Source: Polytrichum commune
Taxonomy: Eukaryota; Streptophyta; Polytrichopsida; Polytrichales; Polytrichaceae
Reading direction: 5' to 3'
NCBI GenBank assembly: GCA_950295325.1
Contig: OX485803.1
Location: 35,851,554-35,915,553 of the forward strand
DNA: 64,000 nucleotides
The stretch's first letter is position 1. Every line of letters starts with the position of its first letter. A program made the position numbers and the translations under genes. Below are positions 1 through 11,437 of this stretch, piece after piece. The notes below the pieces were generated by a model. It worked only from the letters and a program-made list of their open reading frames with translations, was not told the DNA's origin and made no database searches.

Positions 1-2314
1 ATGTATACATGCTCTGAACAATCACATATTCTTGACAAAAACAATCACTATATTGGTTGCGGAAATTTGGCTAAAGATTCAAGCCACTCAAGTAAGTCGA
101 GTCGAGAATGTTGGGGACCCCTTATAGCATTGGGATATCCATTCTTAGGATATTTCACTATGTGGTTAGCATCATAGGGACTAGCAAAATTAAGATGGGA
201 TGAATCAATCATAGATTTATAGAACGAGAGGGAGTTGTTGCATATGAGCATATCTTTCATCCATCTATGCTAGAAACATGCTCTCATATGGTTGAGGTTA
301 ATTCGTTTCAATTGTGACCCAATAGACTAATTTGGGGGTCTTTGGAGTTGATTTCAGTGCTATTTCATCTTTAAAATAACAAATTTGGACCTGCATGTCA
401 TTCATAGTATTTTGTTGGATTTATGAGAGATATGCTCGTATGCAATAATTCTCCTTGACCAACTTATAGGGCGTATGTATTTCGTCAATCCACTTGCTCA
501 AGGGGCACAAATCCTAAGCCAACAATTAATTTTATGGACAAGTTATTGGGCACGTTGCCACAAAGGGAAACATGAGACTCAATGGAGGTGGGGTTACCAA
601 CAATCGAGGTATATGTGCCTTATGTGGTCATGGCTACACTTAACATCTAGTTCAATGTGGCATCGGGTTTGGTATGCGTGTAGATTATGATGGTCTCCAT
701 GATTTGTCAAAATGCACCAAGTATCATACAACACCCTCTCTAGTTGCCACCCTATAATAGATGGACGGATTTATCAAGGAACTTGTCAAATGGTCTATAA
801 CCATGTAATCAATCTTCTGTAGATCTAAAAACAAACCTTATATCATTGTAGTGTTCATGTATGCACCTTGAAAACAGCTACAATTACCTACATATATTGG
901 AAGTTCATAAAATCTATATATCAACAATGTACGAACATCACAGTCTTATTATATATTATTCACTATTAGTGCTCAACAATAGTTGCAATGCTCCATGATG
1001 TGCACGACCTTGTTGTAGTTTAAAGTTGGGGTTGGATACATGAATGTGGTCACCATGTAGTTAACCTTGCATAGATACATGAATACATGATGCTTGTGTT
1101 TGTAGTATAGTCATTGGCGTTTCCTCCCTATAATGGCTTTGGAGCACATCTTAGGTTAGTTGGAGCAAGTGTCTTGCAAGTGTCTTGCAATTATGGGATA
1201 TTGGAGTGGAGCAATGTTGGTCAATTATGGTCATTATCGCACCATATCTCGGGTATGGAATTGCCGTAACATGGATGATGCAATACCCACCACAAGTGTT
1301 TGTACTCTCCCATTTATTCCTAAGTTTTGTAGTAAGTGCGTTTGGATCAATGCGAGAAGTTATCTTGGAGTACGGGGTGGTAGGGTGGGTGTATGAATGG
1401 GATTGAACTCAAACATGAGGAACAAAATCTAGGGTTTTGAAAGATAATTACCAACATTCCATAAACATAGATCCCTCATGATTATGGAGTTGAAAACCAA
1501 CAATTTCCAAATTTAATACTTGATCCCAAAAGATGATGATGCCAATCGTTACTTATAAGTATTTGCCCAATTAGAAACATAATTCTTCTTGCTCCATGTC
1601 ACAAATTGATTGATGACCGGGGTTCACTCTTCGTTGGAATTCCAAAAGGTGCGCGTGGTGACTATAAAATAAAACCGCTATATACAAAAAAAAAATTGTA
1701 AAGAAAAACAAAGGCATACATACTATACATACTCACCTCCAGAGAAAATCATAGCACCCTACTTATTTGTACAGATCTAGGTGAAACCCTATATATACTT
1801 TTTAATTCTCAATAGTAGCCCTAGTTGTTAGAGTGAAGTGTATGTTAGTTGTGTTTGTTATATGTTGGGTTGCTAGATTCAAGCATGTATGATCATGTGA
1901 AACACAAGTTATTTATCAAAAAATAAAGTTTATGACATGTGAGGCCAAACCACCCACCCTTAAGCGTCCTAGTCCGGGTGAGGGAATGGATATCACATTC
2001 ATGTTTCCACAACTCCATTTGACCAAATTCGTGAGAATCCATTACATCTCCCATCAATCATTGCACACCAATCCATTCCACAATAATATTACAAGCGTTG
2101 ACAAACGCTCTTCTCTATTATCCCAATCATAACACCCCCTATTGCTACCCCAATATCATTCACACCCCAAATTCAACTGCTAATTCTACCATCCAATACT
2201 TTTTGTTTTCCTAGCTTATTAACGAACTAATTATTTAAACTAATATTAAGTGACAACCTAATTAACTATCTATTACCAAGTCCAATGTGGCACCACGGCA
2301 TTCCCATGTAAGGC
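1..2314. other. gene-poor intergenic DNA
   Basis: I see no supported gene. The open frames are short, start at random and resemble no protein I know. A frame around 600-720 contains a C-x2-C pair but is broken by stops, so it is at best a worn retroelement scrap. The DNA is AT-rich and looks like old transposon debris. Confidence 0.5.
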
Positions 2315-2802
2315 CGGCAGCTGCCTCCTTACACCAGCTAACCTTTGAAGTTCTTTCCCACTGCATCGGCAGCTGCCTCCTTATATCAGCTAACCTTTGA
2401 AGTTTTGTCCCACTGCCTCTTTATATAAGCTAACCTTTGAAGTTTTGTCCCAACTGCCTCAGCAGCTGCTGCCCTATTATATCAGCTAACCATTGAAGTT
2501 CTGTCCCACTGCCTCGGCAGCTACTGCCTTATTATATCAGCTAACCATTGAAGTTCTGTCCCACTGCCTCGGCAGCTGCCTCATTATATCAACTAACCTT
2601 TGAAGTTCTGTCCCAACTGCCTCGGCAGCTGCCTCATTATACCAACTAACCTTTGAAGTTCTGTCCCAACTGCCTCGGCAGCTGCTGCCTTATTATATCA
2701 GCTAACCATTGAAGTTCTGTCCCACTGCCTCGGCAGCTGCCTCCTTATATCAGCTAACCTTTGAAGTTTTGTCCCACTGCCTCGGCAGCTGCTGCCTTAT
2801 AC
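2315..2802. repeat. minisatellite, about 9 units of 38-63 bp
   Basis: Nine successive units share the blocks CAGCTGCCTCCTTATATCAG, CTAACCTTTGAAGTT and TGTCCCACTGCCTCGG. Unit length varies because some copies carry an extra GCTGCC or lack the CGGCAGCTG segment. The copies are close to each other in sequence, so the expansion is fairly recent. No long open frame runs through it. Confidence 0.93.
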
Positions 2803-2995
2803 TAGGTAAATATTCAAATCCTAATTAACCACACTAATCCCCTACTTGACCTCACTAATTCCCACAAGACCCTCTTACTAATCTTCCTACCTAATCACAC
2901 TAAATCCCCTAATAACCTCTTCCTAATTCACACATTTTTTCTAACTCTAAGAGCTCAAAATCCTAGAGAGGATGGGGAGAGAGAGAGAGAGGAGA
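2803..2995. other. AT-rich spacer with a GA tract
   Basis: Spacer between the minisatellite and the retroposon. It has many short CTAA/ACTAATCCC-like words and a (GA)n tract near 2977-2992. No gene is visible. Confidence 0.5.
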
Positions 2996-3006
2996 AGAAG
3001 AGAGGA

Positions 3007-3122
3007 AAATGTTAGCTTCCCCATGTCCTGTGGACATCGGGTTGTTGGCATTACGAACGGACACTCTATTCACGCCGGCCCCTCAAAGGGACCGGAGTTT
3101 CTATCTATCTATCTATCTATCT
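3007..3122 (+). mobile_element. 5'-truncated retroposon with (CTAT)n tail, copy 1
   Basis: A 116-bp insertion flanked by an 11-bp direct repeat, AGAAGAGAGGA (2996-3006 and 3123-3133). Its 3' part has a hairpin (CCGGCCCCT, loop CAA, AGGGACCGG with one mismatch) followed by AGTTT and a CTAT repeat tail. About 60 bp of this end recurs with one mismatch at 33957-34016. A hairpin followed by a microsatellite tail, variable 5' truncation and a target duplication are marks of target-primed reverse transcription (LINE or LINE-mobilised SINE). The flank is purine-rich, so this duplication alone would be weak; copy 2 supports it. Confidence 0.75.
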
Positions 3123-3133
3123 AGAAGAGAGGA

Positions 3134-4899
3134 GAGGAGGAGGAGGAGAGGGCACCCAAGACCATAAACCCCTTAACATTCTCCTACTTAATAGGACCTT
3201 ATCCTATCCACTAAATCCTCACCCTCTAAACCAACAAGAACATGTTCTAATTCAAACATTTAAATCCAAGGCCCTTCCCCTTGCTTCATCAAACACTACT
3301 CACTTAACCAAAACACTCCCTAATGTCACTAAGCTTCTAATTAACCACACAAAATAGGCTTAAGGCCTAAAACATAAACCACACCAAGCCTCACTCTTTT
3401 TATACTTTTGATTGTTTCAATAACACTGCAAATGCAATTCTAAATAGATTCTAAACATAAAACAAATATGAGCACTCATTTTGGGCTCATATGACAACAA
3501 CAATGTGCCACAAATTATGTCTCGTGCACTATCTAAGTAACAATAGGATCAATGAAATTGAGAAAAATAAAATGATGTTATGTATAATTATGGGGTACAT
3601 TCAAATGAAGACTATGTACAAAATACTACCAAATAATTACCTTCATTACATCTGACCCTCACAACACTTCCCAAGGCTTTGGAAGCATCCTTGAAAAATT
3701 TCCAAGTCTTCAAAATTATGCCCTTGCTTGGGGAGGTGACTATTGGAATTTTAGAAAACCACATGAGATTAAAAAAGAAGGGACAATTTAATTTTTTTAT
3801 GGTAAAATTTATAATTTTGTTAGATCTACCATAGCATTGGAAATATGTCCCCTACATGATTATATGTAAAGTAGGGTGGTGAATAATTCCTTCATTTTAG
3901 TAATCAGTAGGAAAAAAAATAAGGTCACAAACATAGAATCCCCCTAAAAGTGTGTACTAGTATTAATAGAATAATTATGGGTTTGATTTATTGGATGAAG
4001 AAGTGTGTAATTTTTTGTCCGAATTTGAATCAGGCACGTTAGTATGGAGGAAAGTGTTGTGGGATTGTTTCTGGAGAGAAAATATGTTGGCACTCTTCAA
4101 CGGCCGTTGGACATGTGGGACCTCATTGGATGCTTAGAACCTAACAACCTCCATCATCACCCTCAATTGCTTCTTGCGATCGGTTTTGGTTTTGTCACAA
4201 CCTCAGTCCTTGATCGTCGAGCTCATGTTCTTTTCTGAGCATTTTCTAGGGTTTTTCATGCATATTGATGGTGCATAGTGCCCACTTCCTTTGCAATGTT
4301 CTATGTGTGTATTTGGTTTAAGATTTAACTTTCATGGTTCGAATCTTCTTTGTTGGTTTTTTATTGCGAATTATTTTGGGGGTTTTGGGAATGGTCTTGC
4401 AAGGTATGAATTTAGAGTTACAGTTTGGCATGAGAATGAAGAAGATCAAGGTGTATACACTCACTGATGAATGAACATCTCCAAAGTGCATTGGAACTAT
4501 GAAAGGAGAGGATGGAGAATCTTTTGTAAACCTAAGAGTGTGCCTAGAAAAAAATATTTAAAGTTTGAACTCCAATATTGAAATCTAGATGAGTGTTGTA
4601 GACTGATAGCCAATCTTGAATCCCTTAATGACCTTGAGGATAAGGTTTTCATGATCCTTGCCCTTTACAAGGAAATTGAAGATTTGGCTTACAAACGACA
4701 ACACCTTGGAGGTGAGTACCACTTCATGGACACAGTTCAGAGTAATGAAGTTGAGGACATGATGTCACAAACTCCCACTGTCGAGACTGGTGGATACAAT
4801 GAAATCCGTGCAAATCCATCCTCTTGTTCTTTGAATTATTTTAATTCAATAGTTGAATCCGCCAACTCATTCCTTTTAAAAAAAACTTAAAAGAAAACA
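3134..4899. other. intergenic DNA without a recognised gene
   Basis: AT-rich sequence with short unrelated open frames. The last part (about 4390-4890) contains a 79-residue open frame at 4651-4890. It lies just upstream of the gypsy gag relic and may be its eroded N-terminal part, but I cannot recognise it. Confidence 0.4.
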
Positions 4900-6710
4900 T
4901 CTAGGAACAATAGGGTTAGTGGTCCAAATGGAAAATGTTTGCTACAACCACAAATTGTGTCAATTGAGCTCATGACAATGTATATGGAGGGAGAGGTGAT
5001 ATTGCGCAAAACAAGAATTGAAAGAAAGTCATGGTGAGAGTTTAAAGGATTTCATGCAAGCAATGGACATTTTGTTGAAGACTCATAGCAAATGATAAAG
5101 AGGATGTTTTTTGAGTGGATTGCACAAAGAAAGAGAAACTTTCCCGTAAATGAATTGTTGCAAGAGTTCGAGCGGCATTTTATAATATTGTCGGTATCCA
5201 AAAAGATGACATTTATATTGAAGAAGACAAAATTGTTTGTACAAGCGGCGGATCTTTGGTTGTAAGTAATGATCGAATATCTTTTAGAGGATTGCAATGA
5301 ATAGCGAGGCATAAAGAAGGATTGGAAGGACGTTAAGGAGCGGTAAAAGAGACAACAATGTCAAGATAAAACAATTGTGAGTGATGATGTCGCTTTTGCT
5401 TTCTCCCCTTACAAGCAAAGTCTTGATAAACCTTGCAATGTAATTCCGAAGAGTTGATGATTTGGATTTAGATGTATTAATCAAAAGCACAAGAAATTTG
5501 AAGTTAAAATTTGCTTGACGTGAAGAGAAAGGTCAAACATCTGATCACTTGGCAAAACCAACTTAAGATCAATGGAAAGAAAATGTATTGTTAAATGTGA
5601 TGTGATAGTATGGATCAAGCACGAAGAAAATATGATGATTTTACAAACGTATTGTGCAAAAATATTGGTTTTTTTTAAATAAAAATAAAAATGAACAATT
5701 CATGTGAAGGAAAGTGGAACACAATTAAAGACAAATGTTGGCAAAGGTGTAATGAAGACATTAGTGGATGGTATTTTAGATATGGGTGCATCTACATATG
5801 CTATTGGATTGGTATATGGTTCAAATTTTGAATCATGAGGTATTCAATTCTTTGAGGCCATATGCTTTAAAATGCACATTCTTTAAATAAATATTATTAA
5901 GTGCCAATGAATTTATTCACCAAACAACGAAATGGGTGATCCAGTTCATAGTTTGTTGGTTCATCCTTACATTGCGAGATCACAACATGAAGCAATGTTT
6001 GAAGATAAACAAAAAACTATATATATATATATATGAAGGAGGTGATGGATCATCTAAAAGATGTACTCGAGGTGATAAAGGGTGGCAACAATCAAATCCA
6101 TGACGTGAGGGACAATGGAGGAGGCAATATTTTCCACAAAGTAGAAAGCTATGGATATTCTAAAATGAAAAGATAAGGCTTATGCTTACAAATTACATTC
6201 AAACATTGAAAAAGACACTAGAAGAACAAATTTTGAATGGAAATGTAGAATTCACCGTGGGAGAGATTCTAGGCATTGCAAAGCGTGAATTTCATGAGGT
6301 CATTATTGATATCATTAAGAGAATACATCAAGTGCCGTTTGAAAATGATATTGCCAAATAGTTAAGAAATGAGATGCATGAGGGATGATGATATTGACAA
6401 TCCGTCATTAAGATAAGTGTTTCGAGTAAAATTTGAAAATGATGGATATGAGAGGTTGGATTATTGCCCAAGCCATTATTCATGGAAGCATTGATGGTGG
6501 TTTGGATATGGGTGCATTCACATTGAGGGTGCAATGTGAGTTTAGCGAAGATGAAAGCATTTGTGGAGTGGTGGATGAAATATGTTTTAGAGATACTATG
6601 GGCGAAATAAAATATTTGTTAGATTATGAGTGTGATGGAGATGATGGAGTAATCAATATTCGTTTTAAGGAATGTTATGATAAAAATAAGGCTTTCATTG
6701 ATTAAAAAAG
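4900..6710 (+). pseudogene. decayed Ty3/gypsy gag-protease region
   Basis: Read across several frameshifts and stops, this stretch shows an ordered set of gypsy gag-pro words. At 5040-5190: GFHASNGHFVEDS, then MIKRMFFEWIAQR and FPVNELLQEFERHF. At about 5220-5260: KTKLFVQAADL, matching the LFLQAAD word of the gag domain. At 5748-5800: KTLVDGILDMGASTYAIG, with a retropepsin-like D-x-G-A-S active-site motif. At 6225-6330: EFTVGEILGIAKREFHEVII, a segment that precedes the protease in this plant gypsy lineage. A second protease-like stretch (LDMGAF) lies at 6500-6530. No reverse transcriptase or flanking LTRs could be placed, so this is a truncated, inactive relic. The family call rests on remembered motifs, not a search. 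Confidence 0.7.
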
Positions 6711-8051
6711 TCGATTCAAGATGTGAGGTTTTAGTTTTAAATATTGGATTACGTGGATATTGCAATCCATTGAATTAGTATCCAATTTATAAGAAAAAAC
6801 TATATTTAATGAAATCAATTTAGTTTTGTGAATAAAATGACTTGTTAGAAACTAACTTGTTTTTTTTAACACATTTAGATTACAAAATTTATACTACTAA
6901 AAGCCATGTGCTTCTAGACAAACACAAATAACAAGACTCCGGCCAAAGACCCACCCTCTATAGTATAGTTTGGTGATCTTGGTCTTTATAGACTTAATTT
7001 AGAAGTTAAAACTAAACATGCTAGATCAATGAAGGAAAAAGTGTATAATCACAAGTCCAAGGGTTACAATGCTACTCGTATAAGAGGGAGTAAATAAATA
7101 GTCACATCATATTACTAGTACAAAGACAGGATCATAAGTAGCTCAAGTTATGAGATACCATCTTGGTACTACATTATGACTCTCGACTGGTATGAAGGGG
7201 TGGTTTATACTAATATTACCTTCAAGGATATCATTGTTAACATGGTATTAATAACTTCTAGGTAGTAGGGCAATGTACACTAGAAGGGGTACCTTACAAG
7301 TGTAGCAGAGAGAGAGAGCTCCAATTGAGCTACTGACCTTTTTTTATCACAATATTGCATAAATGCAATTTAAAGCAATTGTGCCCATGAAGAGGCGAAC
7401 GAGAGAAAGATCTAAAGCCTTTGTAATTTATAATAGAGGTGTTGACTAAACTTATATTAAGATATCAATGCTCATGCATCTACAGTAGAATAAATGTAAT
7501 ATTTATCATAAGCACTCAACTCTAATGTATGATATATGGCCATTTATTGTGGATTTCAAACACTACATATGATCTCTGTGTCTATTTGGATTGCATGTGC
7601 ATCAATTTATCTTAGCCGGTGTAGTGGCGCTACCTCATTGCATTCAAGGGACAATATGTCATATTTGATGTTGCGGTGGCACCATCACCTGATACTACAC
7701 CCTCACATCATGGTGGTGGCTCAATGGCAACGATGATCTACCTCAATGATGATAAGGTGCCTATACGGAAAGTTCCTAGGGGATCTCGATAGACTGTGTA
7801 AGTTTGCCATTTGTTTCATGTTTGTTTGATTTTAAAGCCATACAGCATGTTATTCTCCAATAATGAGTACTACTCATCTTAGTTTTGTTTCTAGATAATT
7901 AAAATACGTGATGTCCCCTCCTACTTGCACGATTATCCCATTATATGAAGAGGGGATTGAAAAGGCTAAGGTTGCAACTTTGCAACCTCAACACTGTTGC
8001 ACTGAAGTAGGTCATCAGTTTATGATTGTCATATCTTGCCATTTGTAGATG
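6711..8051. other. intergenic DNA, possible retroelement debris
   Basis: No supported gene. It follows the gypsy relic and may hold its decayed 3' part, but no LTR boundary or polymerase motif is visible. A short GA tract lies near 7305-7318. Confidence 0.4.
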
Positions 8052-8064
8052 TCAAGGTGGAGGT

Positions 8065-8104
8065 GGTACCAAGGTACGGGCGTTTCTTTTCTTTTCTTTT
8101 TCTT
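8065..8104 (+). mobile_element. possible ultra-short retroposon with (CTTTT)n tail
   Basis: A 40-bp segment ending in repeated CTTTT is flanked by a perfect 13-bp direct repeat, TCAAGGTGGAGGT (8052-8064 and 8105-8117). That is the layout of a 5'-truncated retroposon with its target duplication. The element is too short to assign, and a simple local duplication around an expanded pyrimidine tract is an alternative. Confidence 0.45.
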
Positions 8105-8117
8105 TCAAGGTGGAGGT

Positions 8118-10371
8118 CCAATGTATTGAACATGCTATTGTTAGCGAGGTGGAAGAGGGAATAGAAGAAAATAGGGGTAGTTATGGAGCTTCTACGCATG
8201 GTTCTATGTAGGCTACATTGAATGTGCTCATTTCTTGGATTTGTGTGAGAATGTTTGGATATTTGTCTTTCTTCTAAATTACCACAACAAGTGAAATTTG
8301 TTTGTGTGAGCAATTTCTACTAAAAACTTGAATTGATGCTAAAAAAAACCTCAAGTTTCATTCTTTTGCAATGCCTCTATCAATTCATTTCTCAAATCTA
8401 CATGATTTCTATAAATATACTTTAGAGCATGCTCAATGCTTACAATGTGCTTACATTCTTTTGAGTGGAAGTGATTGATGAATCTAATGTTACGATTAAA
8501 ATCATATCTGAACACTTGTACCAAGCTTGTGGTTGTTGATTGCAGAAGTGAAGTAAGGTTCTTTTGCACTTTGTTTGCACTCCCTTTTCAAATTACTATA
8601 ACAAAGATGCTATTATTTATGCCAAAATACCACATGTATATTATACTAGTGGGTGTATTTCCAAATAATTTCCCTCCCTCCCTCATTGCTCACATATTAC
8701 CTTCCATTGCTTATTGCTCACATCATAGGATTCTACGATTGGTCAATGAAATCAATCCAAGGTGGACTTATAATCTAGGTAGAATTTATTTTCTCTCATT
8801 TTGCATCATAACATTATTAAGATATTGCAAGTTGTACAATGGGGCCCTTTATTAGTGAAAATGATTCCAGAATACTGGCCACATTCAATCTCAATGTGGA
8901 ATATACCCAGGTTGGCATGGTCTGCCGTAGTTGCATGTCAGCCCATCTACATAAAATGTTACAAAATCTACACTACATATGTAATTTAGAGTCACCATTT
9001 CTAATCGTCTTGCTCAATACCAAATTGTAAACCGCGGTATAGTGTCACAACCAATAAATGTTAACCCCACATTATTTGTCATTCCTTGTAAAAAAAAATT
9101 TGCAGACTATATATTTACAGTGTTGCAATTACTGTCACTTACATAATGGATTTTCATCCAATTTTAATTCATCCATGACAATATTTCATCACAAGTTGTT
9201 GACAAGAGAAGGTAAGGTTTTGGCCAATGGACGAACTCATTCATCATCCATGACAGTATCTGTTCACTCATCCATAAGAAGTGTCATTCAAAAAACATTC
9301 CATATGACTCTCAATATCACATTTAGTATAGAATTCACAAGCCTCGTTAACCGAACCTGTTGCCGGCCAATTCCGGGACCACATGACCGGCACCCAATTG
9401 CAAAAAATCATCTCTCAGACCCTCACAAGGAGAAGCTCATGAGCCACGATGATTATACGAACGAGAAATCTGGGTCTCGGAAGCAGATCACCCCACAAGA
9501 TTCTTTTTGTTCATTTCGCAATCCGTGAGACAGTGCAAGTGGTTTGATGCTTGATCCTGCTCTCACCTTCAAACAATATGGGCCGAGGATTCTCGGAGGG
9601 ATTATGTTGTGTACTCAATGGAAGGTATCTCAAAGAAGGGCCTCAGCAGCCTGTAGTTAAAATTTGCAATCTACTGTAGCTTCAAAGAAAATGCAACCCG
9701 AGTTATGTCTCGTAGCTAATCTATGCACTCGGCGGGTGGTTGGACGAATTCAATAGCTGCATGAAAAATGTATATCCTTGTGCTTGAAGGTTGATTTGGG
9801 TTCTAGATGCTATACAGTCGTTGATATTTTCTGTTTCATCCTTTGATGTCTGTTTGGCAACATTCGACTCCAAAGGCATTCGTAGATCGTCATGGGGGAC
9901 ATTCCACGGGGCCAGCTCTGTGGACTTGGTGGAAAGCCAACGGCAAGACATGACTTCTGTGGATGTGCAGTCTCGAGTACCAGATGTGGCAGACTTCAAG
10001 CTTGAATGGAAGGTTTTTGCCACTGACAACCACTTGAAGGCTAGCGATTCCGTCCTCTTTACCCAAGACCCTGGTCTCCAAGTCCAGATTCACAGTCCAT
10101 AATTTCAGCCGGCTCGGGGTGGAGTCGACCAACTGATCTTCCACAGATTCTGCCTCCCTTCAATTTAACCTTTCTTAACCTTCATAGCTTTGGGAGTCAA
10201 TGTTGGAGATATCGCCGACGAAAGGGCAGAGCGAGGAGTCAGACATAAGTGAATCTGACAACCCCCAAACATGATTCAATTTCCTTTCCGACACTTACAC
10301 AGACACAAGTGGCGGCTCTGATCCCTACATTGTTGGTTTCTTTCTGGCTCGTCAATTATGGATTTCTATGT
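8118..10371. other. intergenic DNA; CpG-richer patch at 9.3-10.3 kb
   Basis: Up to 9.3 kb it is AT-rich with nothing recognisable. From about 9340 to 10300 the base composition is less AT-rich, and overlapping open frames of 84-103 residues occur on both strands (9721-10029 minus, 9791-10102 plus, 9890-10144 minus). None resembles a family I know. This could be a relic of a gene or its regulatory region. I do not call a gene. Confidence 0.4.
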
Positions 10372-10760
10372 TTTGAACATAATAGAAATCCAGCATAAAG
10401 TACACAATGAAATGCCTCAACTTATACAAGAATGTGTTTAGTATCTACGTCAGTTGATATAGGAAAGCAACACGTTCTTGTAATGTATGCAGAAATCGTG
10501 GAAACAAATTCAAAGTAGCATGTAGTGCGTGTGACATTCTACTTGTTTTGCAGGGAGTTTCTGCTTCAATTTTTGTTTCGAACATAGAAATCCAGCATAG
10601 CATACACAAAAGGAATGCTGCAACTACAACTACAAGAATATTCTTAGTATTGGCGTTGGTTGATGAAGGTATTTCGGTTATGAAGCATGTAGGATAATCA
10701 CAAGTTTAGGTGTTGTCCATCGTACTAGCTAGTTCTTGACATTTTCGAAAAAGAAAACGT
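10372..10760. repeat. diverged two-copy tandem duplication, period about 204 bp
   Basis: The word GAACATA followed by GAAATCCAGCATA and TACACAA occurs at 10374-10414 and again at 10580-10610. Matching flanking words (caagaatgtgtttagta versus caagaatattcttagta) follow. The two copies are clearly related but diverged. No coding capacity is evident. Confidence 0.6.
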
Positions 10761-11151
10761 TGAAGTTTGATCTCAATCTTCGATTTCGGAACTCACTCTC
10801 TGCAAAATGAGTGCCCTCTACCTCAGAAGCTCAAATCACATACACTGTCAAATATCGCTCGAATGTCAGACAATTTTGAACTATATTGGAAACCGAACGC
10901 TAACAGCTCTGATGAATAATGTTATGATAATGAATTACCACAATAATTCATTTAATGTAGATAATGGGATTGGCTTTTGGTTACATTTGGCTATGGCCGA
11001 GTGCAGTTTGCCCTTTGGGCCATATGTCTCAAGGAGGGACCATGCTAAATTGTTGGGGCTTGAGGCACCATGGGTTTTTAAGCCAAGGCATGCTTTTGTG
11101 CAACTTTCAAGAGATAATCGACTTCCGTTCATGTAGAACCCCCATCTTCTT
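10761..11151. other. unassigned sequence upstream of a tandem pair
   Basis: Contains short open frames on both strands that overlap each other. A stretch at about 10964-11136 reads like non-coding LTR or UTR material. No domain is recognised. Confidence 0.35.
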
Positions 11152-11437
11152 TTGTTGGCTCTGTCTGTAGGACAGAGACTATGCATCAACTTCTTCGTTT
11201 CAAGAGCAAATTTCCTAACCACTTTGTGTTCACACTTGGACGTTACTTGTTCTTGTTATTGTTGGTCCACTTTATGTAATGTGGATGTTATCTATAGTTT
11301 ATTGGCACTGTCTGTAGGACAGAGACTATGCATCAACTTCTTCATTTCAAGAGCAAATTTCCTAACCACTTTGCATTCACACTTGGACGTTACTTGTTAT
11401 TGTTATTGTTGGTCCACTTTATGTAATGTGGACATTA
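11152..11437. repeat. two-copy tandem repeat, period 147 bp
   Basis: Two head-to-tail copies, about 95% identical and with no indels between them. Landmarks CTGTCTGTAGGACAGAGACT at 11161 and 11308, and ATGTAATGTGGA at 11274 and 11421, both give a spacing of exactly 147. The near identity indicates a recent duplication. Confidence 0.9.

Noticed and set aside
2803..4890. CRISPR-like spaced repeats after the minisatellite
   Set aside because: The repeats are direct tandem minisatellite units without unique spacers, in a eukaryotic nuclear setting.
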